A stretch of 41,615 nt of DNA from Elusimicrobiota bacterium (GCA_016208085.1 JACQYT010000059.1:34328-75942); one strand, 5' to 3'; positions 1-8,388 are shown, counted from the stretch's first letter. The notes: a model not told the origin generated them from the letters alone. Numbers and translations are program-made.

Positions 1-41
1 CTAAAGGGTATTGAGGCTAAGAGGCTGGATAGCGGATGGCG

Positions 42-1358
42 TTACCCGTTTATCGGTTTAAGGCCGAGCAGAAAAAGCGCCAGCTGATAATCCGGGGCCG
101 GTTTGGATTTATGATCTTCTTTGACAAGCCTTAAAAACAGGCTGAAGGCGAAAAACCTTAAAACACCGGAAATGATAAGAAGAATTATAAAGGGACTGCC
201 GTGCCAGGCCGGCAGGACCTCATAAAGCCAGCCGCCCAGCATGGCCCCCCCGAACTGCGCCAGCCCGCTTATAAAACCGAAACAGGCGTTGGCCCTTGTC
301 CTTAAAGCGGCTCCGGCCGCGTCGTAGAGAAAATTGTTGATGCCTATCAGATAGGCGCCCCAGATCACGCCGGAATAGACCTCCACCAGGGACAGGTATA
401 TGAAATTACGGCTTACCGCCCAGAAGAGAGGCACCGTCGGAATGAGTAAAAAGGAAAGCCGCAGGACCTTTACGCTGCCGAAAGCGTCCGCCAGGCGCCC
501 CCAGCGCTTCATGAAGAGATAGGTCATAAGCGGGCCTACCGTCACCAGAAACGTGTATTTCAGATAGCCGTAGTGGAGCTCTTTCAGGACGTAAACGCTG
601 AAATAAGGGGCGGTCAGAAAAGCCGCGCCAAGCAGCACAAAGGTCAGGAGGAACATCGCCCGGAGCCGCACGCTGTCGAAATCAAAGATGCTCCAGAAAG
701 AGGCGGGGACTGTTTTAGGCAGGTGAAAACCGGTGCGCGGCTCATACATCCGCGTGATATAATACGCCGAGCCCAGCCGGAACAGCCCCGCCAGCGCGAA
801 GATAAGCACAAAACCCGTAAGCGGGCTTTTCCCGTAAGCGGCAGGCGCGGGGGCGGATACGGCCAAAACGGCGGAAGCCGCGAAGCCGGCGGCGAAGAAC
901 GTAAGCCCGACCAGTTGGTACCTGAAACCGAAAAACTCCCCCCGCCTGGACGCGGGGAGGTACTCGCCCATAAGGGCCGCCCAGGGCGGGTTGGACATGG
1001 CCCCGCTTAAAGTATAGACTGTTACCGCGGCGATGAAAAACAAAAGCCCATACGGCGCCGGCAAAAAAGCGCTTAAGGCCCCCGCGCCGGCGGCCAGCGC
1101 CTGCGTGAATACGTTTACGAATACGGCCTTCCTGCAACTGCCCAGCCGGGCTACGAATCTTTCATTGAAGATCAGGAAAAGCGACCCTAAGAGAGCCGGG
1201 ACCGAGCGCAAAAAACCTATACCCAGGGTTGAAGCGCCCAGGGCCAGCGCGAACGGAACTATATAAGGTTCGACAAAACCGGTCATCAGCGCCCAGAAGG
1301 CGCCGTCTTTCAACGATGCGTCAACGCTTTGCCTTACACAATTCTTTGGAGGCGCCAT
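42..1358 (-). CDS. MFS-type membrane transporter
   Basis: This gene encodes a 438-residue polytopic membrane protein of the major facilitator superfamily, predicted to move a small solute across the inner membrane; the substrate cannot be told. About twelve hydrophobic stretches run through the protein, in two halves separated by a polar loop near residue 210-225, as in other MFS carriers. The ATG at 1356-1358 is preceded by an AAAGGA ribosome-binding site. The gene reads leftward, and its start lies only 24 bp from the terminal repeat of the IS1380-type remnant, so the native promoter region may have been displaced by that insertion. No partner gene is visible on its 3' side within the window. 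The family call is firm and the substrate is unknown. Confidence 0.82.
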   Translation of the reverse strand: MAPPKNCVRQSVDASLKDGAFWALMTGFVEPYIVPFALALGASTLGIGFLRSVPALLGSLFLIFNERFVARLGSCRKAVFVNVFTQALAAGAGALSAFLPAPYGLLFFIAAVTVYTLSGAMSNPPWAALMGEYLPASRRGEFFGFRYQLVGLTFFAAGFAASAVLAVSAPAPAAYGKSPLTGFVLIFALAGLFRLGSAYYITRMYEPRTGFHLPKTVPASFWSIFDFDSVRLRAMFLLTFVLLGAAFLTAPYFSVYVLKELHYGYLKYTFLVTVGPLMTYLFMKRWGRLADAFGSVKVLRLSFLLIPTVPLFWAVSRNFIYLSLVEVYSGVIWGAYLIGINNFLYDAAGAALRTRANACFGFISGLAQFGGAMLGGWLYEVLPAWHGSPFIILLIISGVLRFFAFSLFLRLVKEDHKSKPAPDYQLALFLLGLKPING

Positions 1359-1381
1359 AACAAAATCCTTTGTTCATTGAT

Positions 1382-2768
1382 CCTCAAAAAAGCGTGAAAA
1401 CGCAAATTTTCAATTGTGAATATTTTACAATTTTCGACGATGAAAAATATTATTTTAAGTGACAAAATGGTTATGGCAGAAATGCCCCCCAGGGGGAACT
1501 TTGTGCCATATGCCAAAAGGAACGCGGAAATTTCATTTTATATTCGACGAAAGCCATTTAACGCACTTCGGCGGGATGTGGCTAATTCAGCGTTTTTGCG
1601 ACAAACTACGAATTCGCTGGCTAATTCAAAAGCATGTAAACGTAACAGAACGGAACAGAAGCTATCAACAAGCCGAATTATTTTTAGCGCTGATGTATGC
1701 CATCATCATGGGCCTTCGGCGCATCAACAAGACGGAGATACCAGTTTGCGGATACAGCTTTTTGCGTTGCCGTATAAACGCACGACTTTGGTCTTTGACA
1801 TAGATTCCGTTGTGATAGTGATTTACGGGAAGCAGGCGGGAGCGCGGATAGGGTACAATCCCAAGAAACATGGCCGGCGTTCCTATCATCCGATATTTTG
1901 CTTTGAAGCGCATTTTCAGGAATTCTGGCATGGCAGTCTGCGGCCCGGCGATGCGGGAGCCTCCACCGGCGCTATTCCTTTTATAAAGCGCTGTCTTGCA
2001 AAAGCGCCGAAGGATATCGCGAGAAGCAGAATACGGTTTCGGATGGATGCATAATCCGGTTTCTTGAAGCAGTCGGCTGTGGATACGTTATTGTGGCGAA
2101 GGAGTATTCTACAATCAAGGCAAGGGCGCGGGCCTGCAGATTTAAGGAGATGAACAACGGCTGGGAAGTTGGTGAATTCCATGAGAAAATTCATCATGCC
2201 TCGGAAGAATTGCACCGCTTTGTTGTAGTGCGCCGCCCAATTCCTGCTGACCCTGAAGAAGACAAGCAGTTGACGCTTTTCAAGGACCGTAAATATGCCT
2301 ATCATGTTTTTGTCACTAACTTAAAGACAAGCCCATGGCGGGTATATCTGTTTTACAGGCCGAGAGCGGCGATAGAGAAAAACAACAGGAAATTGCTTTA
2401 CGATTACCCGTTGGGCAAAATACCGACAGACAGTTGGACCGCGAATGTCGCGTTTTTCCAGATTCTGCTTTTTGCGGCGAATATAGTGCACTGGTTTAAG
2501 CGGTTGTGTTTGCCGAAGGAATATATCGGCGCCACGCTGGATACTATTCGCACGGATTTTCTGGTTTTACCGTCAAAGCTGGTGCGGGAGCATAAGAGAA
2601 ATATCGTCAAGCTGCCGCATGATTATCATTACCAGAAAGAATTTTTGGAGGCAGGGAGACGGACTGACAAGTTGAAGTTGCTTGAAAAATTTCGTTTTTG
2701 TAAGTAAGTGCTTAAGTTGCTCCGACGGTAGCAGTGCCAATTTTATGCGTTTTCACGCTTTTTTGAGG
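1382..2768 (+). mobile_element. Decayed IS1380-family insertion sequence
   Basis: The element is 1387 bp and is bounded by perfect 22-bp terminal inverted repeats, at 1382-1403 (beginning CCTCAAAAAAGCG) and 2747-2768 (ending CGCTTTTTTGAGG). It contains a disrupted transposase that resembles the IS1380 family. The flanking bases (TGAT on the left, GCGC on the right) show no target duplication, which suggests an old insertion or a rearrangement. It is somewhat short for the family, in line with internal deletions in the transposase. Confidence 0.85.
1459..2707 (+). pseudogene. IS1380-type DDE transposase, frameshifted and internally deleted
   Basis: The reading frame is spread over three pieces. 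The N-terminal piece (1459 to about 1740) has the family-typical start with the LTHFGG motif and LFLALMYAIIMGLRRI. The middle piece (about 1780-2052) contains LVFDIDSVV, where the first catalytic aspartate is expected, followed by GYNPKKHGRRSYHP. The C-terminal piece (2093-2707) includes VVVRRP and RAAIEKNNRKLL, around the position of the conserved E region. Roughly 60 residues usually found between the first and second pieces are missing, and the second catalytic aspartate region (RMDA near 2046) is broken by a stop. No single frame can make a working enzyme, so the element is not autonomous. The family call rests on remembered motif order, not on an alignment. Confidence 0.8.
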
Positions 2769-3086
2769 GCGCAGGTGAAGCTGGGGGTGATATTAGATTG
2801 GGATAATTTCACGAATTTATTAGATAAGGCAAAAGCTATTATTGATCCCGATTATACCTGGAACGATGCAAAACTTAACAACTGGATAGATGATTATAAA
2901 AACGGGATTCCTTTTGAAAAGTTAAATCCGGAAGCGCAGGCAGAAGCGATGAGATTTTATTACAAAGTGGGTCAGTATGATATCCATGGCGCTGAGCCAT
3001 ATACAGACTATCTTAATAAAGCACTGGATTATATACGCAATAAAAAGAAAGTGAAGAGTAATTCTACAGCCGCACTTTACCAATGA
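2682..3086 (+). pseudogene. Stump of an unknown gene fused to the IS right end
   Basis: An open frame of 134 codons starts inside the transposase remnant, crosses the right terminal repeat and continues into non-IS DNA. Only the part after 2769 (about 105 residues) belongs to the original gene. It is hydrophilic, rich in Trp, Asp and Lys, with phrases such as LDWDNFTNLLDKAKAI and NPEAQAEAMRFYY, and has no membrane segment. I do not recognise the family. The N-terminal part was probably cut away when the element inserted. Whether the chimeric frame is translated is unknown; there is no convincing ribosome-binding site at 2682. Confidence 0.5.
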
Positions 3087-3128
3087 CCGACTTGCTTATG
3101 CTTTACGAGAGAAAGTGCGGCTGTAGAA
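3062..3128. repeat. 17-bp perfect inverted repeat, possible terminator
   Basis: The arm at 3062-3078 (TTCTACAGCCGCACTTT) is exactly complementary to 3112-3128, with a 33-nt spacer between them. The left arm overlaps the last codons of the gene stump, and the right arm lies 22 bp upstream of the RDD gene. There is no T-run after the right arm, so it is either a symmetrical terminator-like structure or a small palindromic repeat. Confidence 0.6.
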
Positions 3129-3150
3129 GTAATTAGCGGGAGCTCAAACA

Positions 3151-3768
3151 ATGACAGATAAACCTGTAATAATTTCCGAAGCGCCGGAACCACAGCCCGC
3201 TGCGGATGCGCAAAGGCCCGCGGGCTTCTGGATACGCAGCGGCGCATTTACAATTGACATGTTGCTGGCGAAAATTATTCTGTTTACGCTTATGTTTATG
3301 CAAGCTGAAATCGCCTATATGTTTACAGCCGCAGGCATTGTCACATTTATCTTCCCAATGTTTATCTGGAAGGGACAGACGCTTGGCAAACGCACGGCGA
3401 GGATTATTGTAGCAGGTAATAACGGGGAACAATTAAATTCTACGCGAATATTTAAGCGGTATGTGTTCAGCCACATGCCGCCAATATTATTCTTGGCTTT
3501 CCATACTTCTCAATTCTTCAGTTGCCCTCCGGATTATTTTCTGTATATATTGGGAGTTATACTATTTCTTTGTTATATACCCGCCGCTTTTCATAACAAA
3601 CGTTCATTGCCTGATTATATTACCGGCACCAGGGTTGTTTACACCCATAATATCGGCTCTTTGCGCAAAGTGATTGTTATCTGTGCGGGCGTGTTGGGAG
3701 TAACAGTTTTTATACTATTATCTCTTCAAGCGCTACTTGAATTTATCGGCCGTTATTTGGTTCATTAG
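3151..3768 (+). CDS. RDD family membrane protein
   Basis: This is a 205-residue integral membrane protein of the RDD family. It has the family layout: an N-terminal segment with WIRSGAFTIDMLL, where Arg and Asp sit at the start of the first membrane helix, then a GKRTARIIV turn after the second helix, and a C-terminal LPDYITGTRVVY signature before the last helix. A GGGAG ribosome-binding site lies about 10 bases before the ATG. RDD proteins are poorly understood; some affect ion exchange or envelope assembly, so a specific role cannot be given here. The final helix (about residues 170-195) follows the signature. No operon partner is evident, since it is bounded by inverted repeats on both sides. 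Confidence 0.85.
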   Translation: MTDKPVIISEAPEPQPAADAQRPAGFWIRSGAFTIDMLLAKIILFTLMFMQAEIAYMFTAAGIVTFIFPMFIWKGQTLGKRTARIIVAGNNGEQLNSTRIFKRYVFSHMPPILFLAFHTSQFFSCPPDYFLYILGVILFLCYIPAAFHNKRSLPDYITGTRVVYTHNIGSLRKVIVICAGVLGVTVFILLSLQALLEFIGRYLVH

Positions 3769-3861
3769 AACCTGTTGCTAAATTAGGTCCAATTGCACAG
3801 CTAAAAACTCCTAACAGCCCCACCCGCGGCAAAAATCAAAGGGAGCAGTAGGGAAAATCCC

Positions 3862-3981
3862 CTAAATCATGCCCTATAATCGGGCACGATTTAGCCTCTT
3901 TTCCTAAAAAAACACCCCTTGAAACAGGCTATTAACCCGTTTCAGCCGGATAAATGTTTCAAACAGCCGTATTTGGCTGTT
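3862..3981 (+). other. Non-coding stretch with successive hairpins
   Basis: The 357-bp gap between the RDD gene and the small exported protein has no convincing gene. Three inverted repeats lie in it: CTAAATC-TGCCC at 3862-3873 pairs with 3882-3894 (one mismatch) around an AT loop and is followed by CCTCTTTTCC; GAAAC/GTTTC lies near 3919-3945; AACAGCC at 3962-3968 pairs with GGCTGTT at 3975-3981. The first is the best candidate for the terminator of the RDD gene. The rest may belong to the leader of the next gene. Confidence 0.4.
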
Positions 3982-4125
3982 GGATGCCCATAGGCCTGCC
4001 GCGTTCCGGGCAACTGTCTCCCGCCGCCGGTTCGGCGCAATCCAGCGGCCCCCTTGAAACCCCGGATTTTATCCGCTATCCTATATACAGCGTTCAACTG
4101 CTTAAGGGTATTTTCGGCGGGGGAT

Positions 4126-4467
4126 ATGAGGAAGAAAGCCAATTCAATAATACTTACAATTATCGCCGCGATCATTGTAACTTTACCCCACGCTCCTAAA
4201 ATAGTTACGGGAGGCAATCCGCTCCTGGCCGCCGCGGCTATTGCTGTAGTTGTATCTATCCCGCCAAACTGCGACGCTTCCGTCATAGAGCAGCTCTGTT
4301 CCTCGGTCACCGGTTTTCTGGACGACGAAGGCAAAGGCGGCCAGGTCACCGATTTAAAATCCTCCGAACCTGGCCTCTCCAAAACCAGCCCCGCATCCGA
4401 GTTCAGCCTGAGCGGGAAAATATTATCGGGTGAAGCATCCGAGCCTTATATCGCTTACAATTGCTAA
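4126..4467 (+). CDS. Small exported protein of unknown function
   Basis: I do not recognise the family. The protein is 113 residues when started at the ATG at 4126, which is preceded by a G-rich ribosome-binding site (GGCGGGGG). The N-terminus, with RKK followed by about 17 hydrophobic residues (ILTIIAAIIVTL), looks like a signal peptide or single membrane anchor. A second hydrophobic stretch, LLAAAAIAVVVSI, follows around residues 33-45. The mature part is Ser/Gly/Glu rich and contains three cysteines, the last being the C-terminal residue. An in-frame ATG at 4054 would add 24 residues but lacks a good ribosome-binding site. The stop lies 38 bp before the PilZ gene start, so co-transcription is possible. 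Confidence 0.5.
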   Translation: MRKKANSIILTIIAAIIVTLPHAPKIVTGGNPLLAAAAIAVVVSIPPNCDASVIEQLCSSVTGFLDDEGKGGQVTDLKSSEPGLSKTSPASEFSLSGKILSGEASEPYIAYNC

Positions 4468-4505
4468 AATATCACAAGCGGTTTGGGAAAGGCAGGGAGG
4501 CGGGC

Positions 4506-4799
4506 ATGTTCGAAGATAAGCGCCGCGCGCCGCGGCACCGGCACGATTCGGTCCTGGAGATTTATGATCAGTCCGGGAGGCTGATCGTCGGGGTCGGGAA
4601 ACTGGTGGATTTCTCCATGGTCGGCGCCTGTTTTTTCACCACGAAACGGCTGGCCGACGGGGAGCGTATCAACGCGCGCCTGCGGCTCCTGCAGGAAGGG
4701 GTCCTGGATATCTCCGCCCATGTGGTCTGGAGCCGCAAGCAGGCCAACGCCGTCTTTTACGGAATAGAGTTCGACCTCGTCAAGAAGGCGCGCCGTTGA
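4506..4799 (+). CDS. Single-domain PilZ protein (c-di-GMP binding)
   Basis: This 97-residue cytoplasmic protein consists of one PilZ domain. The N-terminal arginine-rich box (DKRRAPRHRH, fitting RxxxR) and the DFSMVGACF segment (fitting D/N-x-S-x-x-G) are the two motifs that bind cyclic di-GMP in this family, and both are intact. The rest is the expected small beta-barrel, ending in VVWSRKQANAVFYGIEF. The ATG at 4506 follows a GGGAGG site, so it is preferred over a TTG at 4461 that overlaps the upstream stop. With no attached output domain it would act by binding a partner protein, for example in motility, envelope or polysaccharide control; the partner is not visible here. Confidence 0.85.
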   Translation: MFEDKRRAPRHRHDSVLEIYDQSGRLIVGVGKLVDFSMVGACFFTTKRLADGERINARLRLLQEGVLDISAHVVWSRKQANAVFYGIEFDLVKKARR

Positions 4800-4807
4800 T
4801 TTTTTAA

Positions 4808-4813
4808 TATAAT
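4808..4813 (+). promoter_or_regulatory. TATAAT box placed for a leaderless transcript
   Basis: TATAAT at 4808-4813 lies so that a start site seven bases downstream would fall on the A of the ATG at 4820. The ATG has no Shine-Dalgarno sequence before it. No good -35 box is seen, so this is suggestive only. Confidence 0.35.
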
Positions 4814-4819
4814 TTAATC

Positions 4820-5092
4820 ATGCTCAATAAAATAAAACACCTGGAAGATCTGGTCAAAAAATCGGTGGCCCTCATAAAGAAACTTGAGGACGATAATGCC
4901 GTTTTACAACAGCAGATCCAGGCGTTGAACGCGGACAGGCAGAGGATAATCAATAATTCCGCCGGCGCGCGCGAGCTTGCGCAGTTTAAGGGTAAAGTGC
5001 GCAAAAAACTCTCGCGCATTACCGCCAGGATAGACAAGGCCATAACGCTCCAGGATACGCTTTTTGGGGAGGATTCTGATGATAACCAGTGA
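4820..5092 (+). CDS. ZapB-like coiled-coil protein
   Basis: This 90-residue hydrophilic protein is almost entirely a predicted coiled coil: heptad-spaced Leu, Ile and Val run from LNKIKHLEDLVKKSVALIKKLED to about residue 45. A basic patch (KGKVRKKLSRITARIDKA) and an acidic tail follow. It overlaps the next gene, zapA, by 14 bp. Small coiled-coil proteins paired with ZapA commonly act in the divisome as ZapB-like partners that link ZapA-decorated FtsZ filaments. The function is inferred from size, coiled coil and neighbour rather than from a diagnostic motif. There is no Shine-Dalgarno site before the ATG, and a TATAAT box sits at -12 to -7 relative to it. Confidence 0.6.
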   Translation: MLNKIKHLEDLVKKSVALIKKLEDDNAVLQQQIQALNADRQRIINNSAGARELAQFKGKVRKKLSRITARIDKAITLQDTLFGEDSDDNQ

Positions 5093-5378
5093 AGTCCGTT
5101 TAAAAATAAAGAAACGCGATATAACCATGTCGGTGGACGGCCTGACCGAGCTTGAAATCGGCAATATAGCCGACCAGGTTGAAAAGAAGATTGATGAGAT
5201 CGAAAAAAGAACAGGCCAGCCCGACACGAGCAAGCTCGCCGTCATGGCGGCGCTGGAATTTGCCATTGAACTGCATAATTTAAAACAGAGATACTCAAAC
5301 AACAAAGAAGCCGATACCAGAAAAATAGACGAAATGACGGCCGCGCTTGAGGGCGCGCTGGATAAGAAATTATTTTAG
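5079..5378 (+). CDS. zapA: Cell division protein ZapA
   Basis: This is a 99-residue FtsZ-ring accessory protein. ZapA binds FtsZ in the cytoplasm and promotes bundling and stability of the Z ring. The N-terminal half begins with a short beta-hairpin segment (EVRLKIKKRDITMSVDG) and continues into the helix containing IADQVEKKIDEIEKR; the C-terminal half is a long helix (KLAVMAALEFAIELHNLKQRY) for dimer and tetramer formation, as in the family. The ATG at 5079 follows a GGGGAGG site that lies inside the end of the upstream coiled-coil gene, and the 14-bp overlap points to translational coupling. An in-frame TTG at 5064 is less likely. Length is typical of ZapA. Confidence 0.8.
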   Translation: MITSEVRLKIKKRDITMSVDGLTELEIGNIADQVEKKIDEIEKRTGQPDTSKLAVMAALEFAIELHNLKQRYSNNKEADTRKIDEMTAALEGALDKKLF

Positions 5379-5402
5379 CAGGTTCGATTTGCGAGATGTT
5401 AA

Positions 5403-5408
5403 TATAAT
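5403..5408 (+). promoter_or_regulatory. TATAAT box upstream of rarA
   Basis: TATAAT at 5403-5408 predicts a start near 5415, giving a leader of about 8 bases before the ATG at 5423, which has no clear ribosome-binding site. No strong -35 element is seen. This resembles the arrangement before the coiled-coil gene at 4820. Confidence 0.3.
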
Positions 5409-5422
5409 AGAAGTATCCTTGA

Positions 5423-6805
5423 ATGGTTATGCCTGATTCCCTTTTTGAAGAAAATCCTGAAGCCGCAACCGGAGAAACCGCGCGCCGGCCCAATCGCGGC
5501 GCGGCGGCGCCCCCGGAAGGAACGCCGCTGGCCGCGCGCCTGGCCCCGCTTGAACTGGACGATTTCGCCGGCCAGGAGCATATCCTGGGCGCCGGAAAGC
5601 TCTTAAGAAGGGCCATAGAGGCGGACAGTCTGCAGTCGGCCGTGTTCTACGGGCCACCCGGCTCCGGCAAAACCGCGCTGGCGCGCTATATCTCTTCAAG
5701 GACCAGGGCCAGGACATTTGAGTTGAACGCCGCCACCGCGGGCGTGGCTGAGTTGAAAAAAATACTTGAGTTCTCGAAGAACCTGGGCGGCGGATTTGTC
5801 AAAAAACAGCGCATCCTGCTGATACTTGACGAGATACACCATTTCAACCGCACCCAGCAGGACGTGCTGCTGCCCTCGGTGGAAAAAGGCGAGGTCATAC
5901 TGATCGGCATGACCACGGAAAACCCGTTCTTTTACATAAACGGGGCATTGCTTTCAAGGTTTATAGTGGTGGAATTCAAAACGCTTGAAGATGAGCACCT
6001 GCGCAAGATCCTCGCCGGGGCGTTGACGGACGGGCGCGGGCTCAAAAGTTTTAAAGTGGAACTGGCCAAAGAGGCCGCCGATTACCTGCTCGCCAATTCC
6101 ATGGGGGACGCGCGGCGCCTTTTGAACGCGCTTGAACTGGCCGCCGTCACCACGAAGCCGGTTGCCGGCAAGCGGAAAATAGGCCTGGAGACCGCCCGGG
6201 AATCCATACAGAAAAGAAGCCTCCGCTACGACAAGAGCTCCGACGAGCATTACGACCATATCTCGGCTTTCATAAAATCCATGCGCGGCTCCGACCCGGA
6301 CGCCGCGGTCTACTGGATGGCCAGGATGCTTGAAGCCGGCGAGGATCCGCGGTTTGTGGCCCGCAGGATACTCATTTGCGCCTCCGAGGACGTCGGCAAC
6401 GCCGACCCGATGGCTTTGGTTGTGGCGCAAAGCGCCTTTAACGCGGCCCAGTCTCTAGGCATGCCCGAGGCGCGCATAGCGCTTTCCCAGGCGGCGATCT
6501 ACGTGGCGGTCTCGCCCAAGTCCAACGCCTCCTATATGGCCGTCAACGACGCCATAGCCGAAGTGGCGAACGGCCCCGGCCGCCCCGTCCCGCTGCATCT
6601 TCGCGACGCTGCCAGGGACGGCGAAGCCTTCGGCCACGGCAAAGGCTATAAATATCCGCATGATTTTCTCGGCCATCACGTAACGCAGGAATACATGCCC
6701 GAGCCGAAACAATTTTACAAACCCACCGACCAGGGCTTTGAGGCGGAGATCGGCAGGCGCATGAAGCGGCTCAAGGGGGATACGCATAACGGTGGGAAAG
6801 AATAG
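5423..6805 (+). CDS. rarA: Replication-associated recombination protein A (RarA/MgsA AAA+ ATPase)
   Basis: This 460-residue AAA+ ATPase belongs to the RarA/MgsA/WRNIP1 family, which acts at stalled replication forks with single-strand-binding protein. The Walker A motif GPPGSGKT is at residues 77-84 and the Walker B aspartate and glutamate at 136-137 (LLILDEIHHF). Sensor 1 is in MTTENPFF and the arginine-finger region is in LLSRF. The C-terminal tetramerisation part ends with FYKPTDQGFEAEI, a family signature. A Pro/Ala-rich N-terminal extension of about 30 residues precedes the conserved ARLAPLELDDFAGQEHIL. The start could be the ATG at 5423 or the one at 5429; neither has a good ribosome-binding site. 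xseA follows 15 bp downstream, so the run from the coiled-coil gene onward looks like one operon. Confidence 0.93.
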   Translation: MVMPDSLFEENPEAATGETARRPNRGAAAPPEGTPLAARLAPLELDDFAGQEHILGAGKLLRRAIEADSLQSAVFYGPPGSGKTALARYISSRTRARTFELNAATAGVAELKKILEFSKNLGGGFVKKQRILLILDEIHHFNRTQQDVLLPSVEKGEVILIGMTTENPFFYINGALLSRFIVVEFKTLEDEHLRKILAGALTDGRGLKSFKVELAKEAADYLLANSMGDARRLLNALELAAVTTKPVAGKRKIGLETARESIQKRSLRYDKSSDEHYDHISAFIKSMRGSDPDAAVYWMARMLEAGEDPRFVARRILICASEDVGNADPMALVVAQSAFNAAQSLGMPEARIALSQAAIYVAVSPKSNASYMAVNDAIAEVANGPGRPVPLHLRDAARDGEAFGHGKGYKYPHDFLGHHVTQEYMPEPKQFYKPTDQGFEAEIGRRMKRLKGDTHNGGKE

Positions 6806-6820
6806 AAGATAAGTGTATCA

Positions 6821-8134
6821 ATGAAACTGTTTATGGACCCTAAAATTTACTCCGTCAGCGAACTGAATCGGTCCATAAAAGGCCTGCTGGAGACCTCTTT
6901 GGGCGAAATCTGGGTGGAAGGAGAGCTCTCGGGGCTGAAAGTCTCCTCGCTCGGCCATACCTATTTCGACCTTAAAGACGCGAACTCAAATGTCTCGGCC
7001 GTGCTGTTCAAGGGCTTTGCCGCGGCCTCCAAGTTCGAGCTTCAAAACGGCCTGCTGGCGCGGGTGCGCGGCAATATCACCACCTATGATAAGCAGAGCA
7101 AATATCAATTGATGGCCCGGGAAGTGCAGCCGGCCGGCATAGGCCCGCTGCAATTGGCTTTTGAACAACTGAAGAAGAAGCTGGCCGGCGAGGGACTTTT
7201 CGACCAGGCCAGAAAACATCCCATACCGGCCCTGCCGCAAAAGATTGCCGTGGTCACCTCGCCGACGGGCGCGGCGATACGCGATATCCTTTCGATACTG
7301 AGGCGGCGCTACGCCAACATGCATATCATAATAGCGCCGGTAAAAGTGCAGGGCGAAGGCTCTAAGGAAGAAATAGCGCAGGCCATAAAAGACCTGAACA
7401 AAAACTTCCCGGACATAGACGTGATGCTGGTCGGGCGCGGCGGCGGCTCCATGGAAGACCTGTGGGCTTTCAACGAAGAAATTGTCGCCCGGGCGATAGC
7501 CGGCTCCCGCATTCCCATCATCTCCTGTGTGGGCCATGAGACCGATTTTACAATAGCCGACTTCGTGGCGGATCTGCGCGCGGCCACGCCCTCTGCGGCT
7601 GCGGAGCTGGTGGTGAAAAGCAAGGTGGAACTGGCCTCTCATATAGCCCAGCTTGAAAAGCGGCTGCTGCAAAGCCTGCGCATTTATTACGAGAACCTGC
7701 TGGGCAAGTTCCGCCGGCTGGTCTCAAGCCGTCCCATGCTGAACCCGCTGGCTGTCTTTGAGCGCCCCACCCGCCGGCTGGACGACGCGGTGGAGGGGCT
7801 ATTGGCGGCCTCGGCCGACCGGCTGCGCCGCGCCGGAGAGCTGCTGAATTTACAGACCGAAAAACTGAAAGCCCTGAGCCCGCTTTTACCGCTGAAGAAA
7901 GGCTACGCCATAGTCAAAGACATGAAAGGCAGGGCCGTGAAGGCGGCCTCAGGGTTGAGCCCCGGCGATAGGCTTTCGCTCGAGTTCGCGGAGGGCAGGG
8001 CCGAGGCGGAAGTCATAGGCGCGTCCGGACCGGACGCGCCTGTCACAGGTCACAAGTCACAGGACACAAGTAACGACAAAAAAGAGAGTAAGAAAAAAGA
8101 CGGGGACGGGCCTGAACAGGAGAATTTATGGTGA
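6821..8134 (+). CDS. xseA: Exodeoxyribonuclease VII large subunit
   Basis: This 437-residue protein is the catalytic subunit of exonuclease VII, which degrades single-stranded DNA to short oligonucleotides in the cytoplasm. The N-terminal OB fold (KIYSVSELNRSIKGLLE through GHTYFDLKD) is followed by the nuclease core with VVTSPTGAAIRDIL, the glycine-rich VGRGGGSMEDLWAFNEE and CVGHETDFTIADFVADLRA, all hallmark segments. A coiled-coil region (about 270-350) should bind XseB. The last 35 or so residues are hydrophilic and charged and lie beyond the conserved end; part of this tail is written in 7-bp repeat units (8042-8069). The gene ends in ATGGTGA, overlapping the xseB start, which implies coupling. 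Confidence 0.95.
   Translation: MKLFMDPKIYSVSELNRSIKGLLETSLGEIWVEGELSGLKVSSLGHTYFDLKDANSNVSAVLFKGFAAASKFELQNGLLARVRGNITTYDKQSKYQLMAREVQPAGIGPLQLAFEQLKKKLAGEGLFDQARKHPIPALPQKIAVVTSPTGAAIRDILSILRRRYANMHIIIAPVKVQGEGSKEEIAQAIKDLNKNFPDIDVMLVGRGGGSMEDLWAFNEEIVARAIAGSRIPIISCVGHETDFTIADFVADLRAATPSAAAELVVKSKVELASHIAQLEKRLLQSLRIYYENLLGKFRRLVSSRPMLNPLAVFERPTRRLDDAVEGLLAASADRLRRAGELLNLQTEKLKALSPLLPLKKGYAIVKDMKGRAVKAASGLSPGDRLSLEFAEGRAEAEVIGASGPDAPVTGHKSQDTSNDKKESKKKDGDGPEQENLW
8042..8069 (+). repeat. 7-bp repeat array inside the 3' end of xseA
   Basis: Four consecutive 7-bp units, GTCACAG, GTCACAA, GTCACAG and GACACAA, lie in the variable C-terminal tail of xseA. The unit length is not a multiple of three, so a change in unit number would shift the xseA frame and disturb its overlap with xseB. 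Confidence 0.75.
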
Positions 8135-8388
8135 AAAAAAACAACGCAGGCGGTTTTGAGGAAAAACTGGCCAAGCTGGAAGAAATAGTCGGCAAGCTTG
8201 AGAACGAGAACACGCCGATAGAGGAGTCGCTCTCCCTATTTGAAGAAGGCGTGGCCATTTCAAAAGAGCTGTCGGTAAAACTTGAGGAAGTAAAGCGCAA
8301 AATAGAAGCGCTGCGCAAGGACGCCGAGGGCAAATTAAAACTTGAGAAGTTCGAAGACGAGGACGAACAACCGGAGAATAGAAAATAG
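8128..8388 (+). CDS. xseB: Exodeoxyribonuclease VII small subunit
   Basis: This 86-residue protein is the small subunit of exonuclease VII. FEEKLAKLEEIVGKLEN, the following IEESLSLFEEGV and the helical pair ending in KLEEVKRKIEAL match the family throughout. It forms helical bundles along the XseA coiled coil and is needed for regulated activity. The start codon overlaps the xseA stop in ATGGTGA. The stop lies inside a 7-bp repeat array (8374-8401) that fills the short gap to tlyA. Confidence 0.93.
   Translation: MVKKNNAGGFEEKLAKLEEIVGKLENENTPIEESLSLFEEGVAISKELSVKLEEVKRKIEALRKDAEGKLKLEKFEDEDEQPENRK

Noticed and set aside
1378-2772. Target-site duplication of the IS1380-type element
   Set aside because: The four bases on each side (TGAT and GCGC) do not match.
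5378-5423. A 6S RNA gene after zapA, as in some proteobacteria
   Set aside because: The gap is only about 44 bp, far too short.
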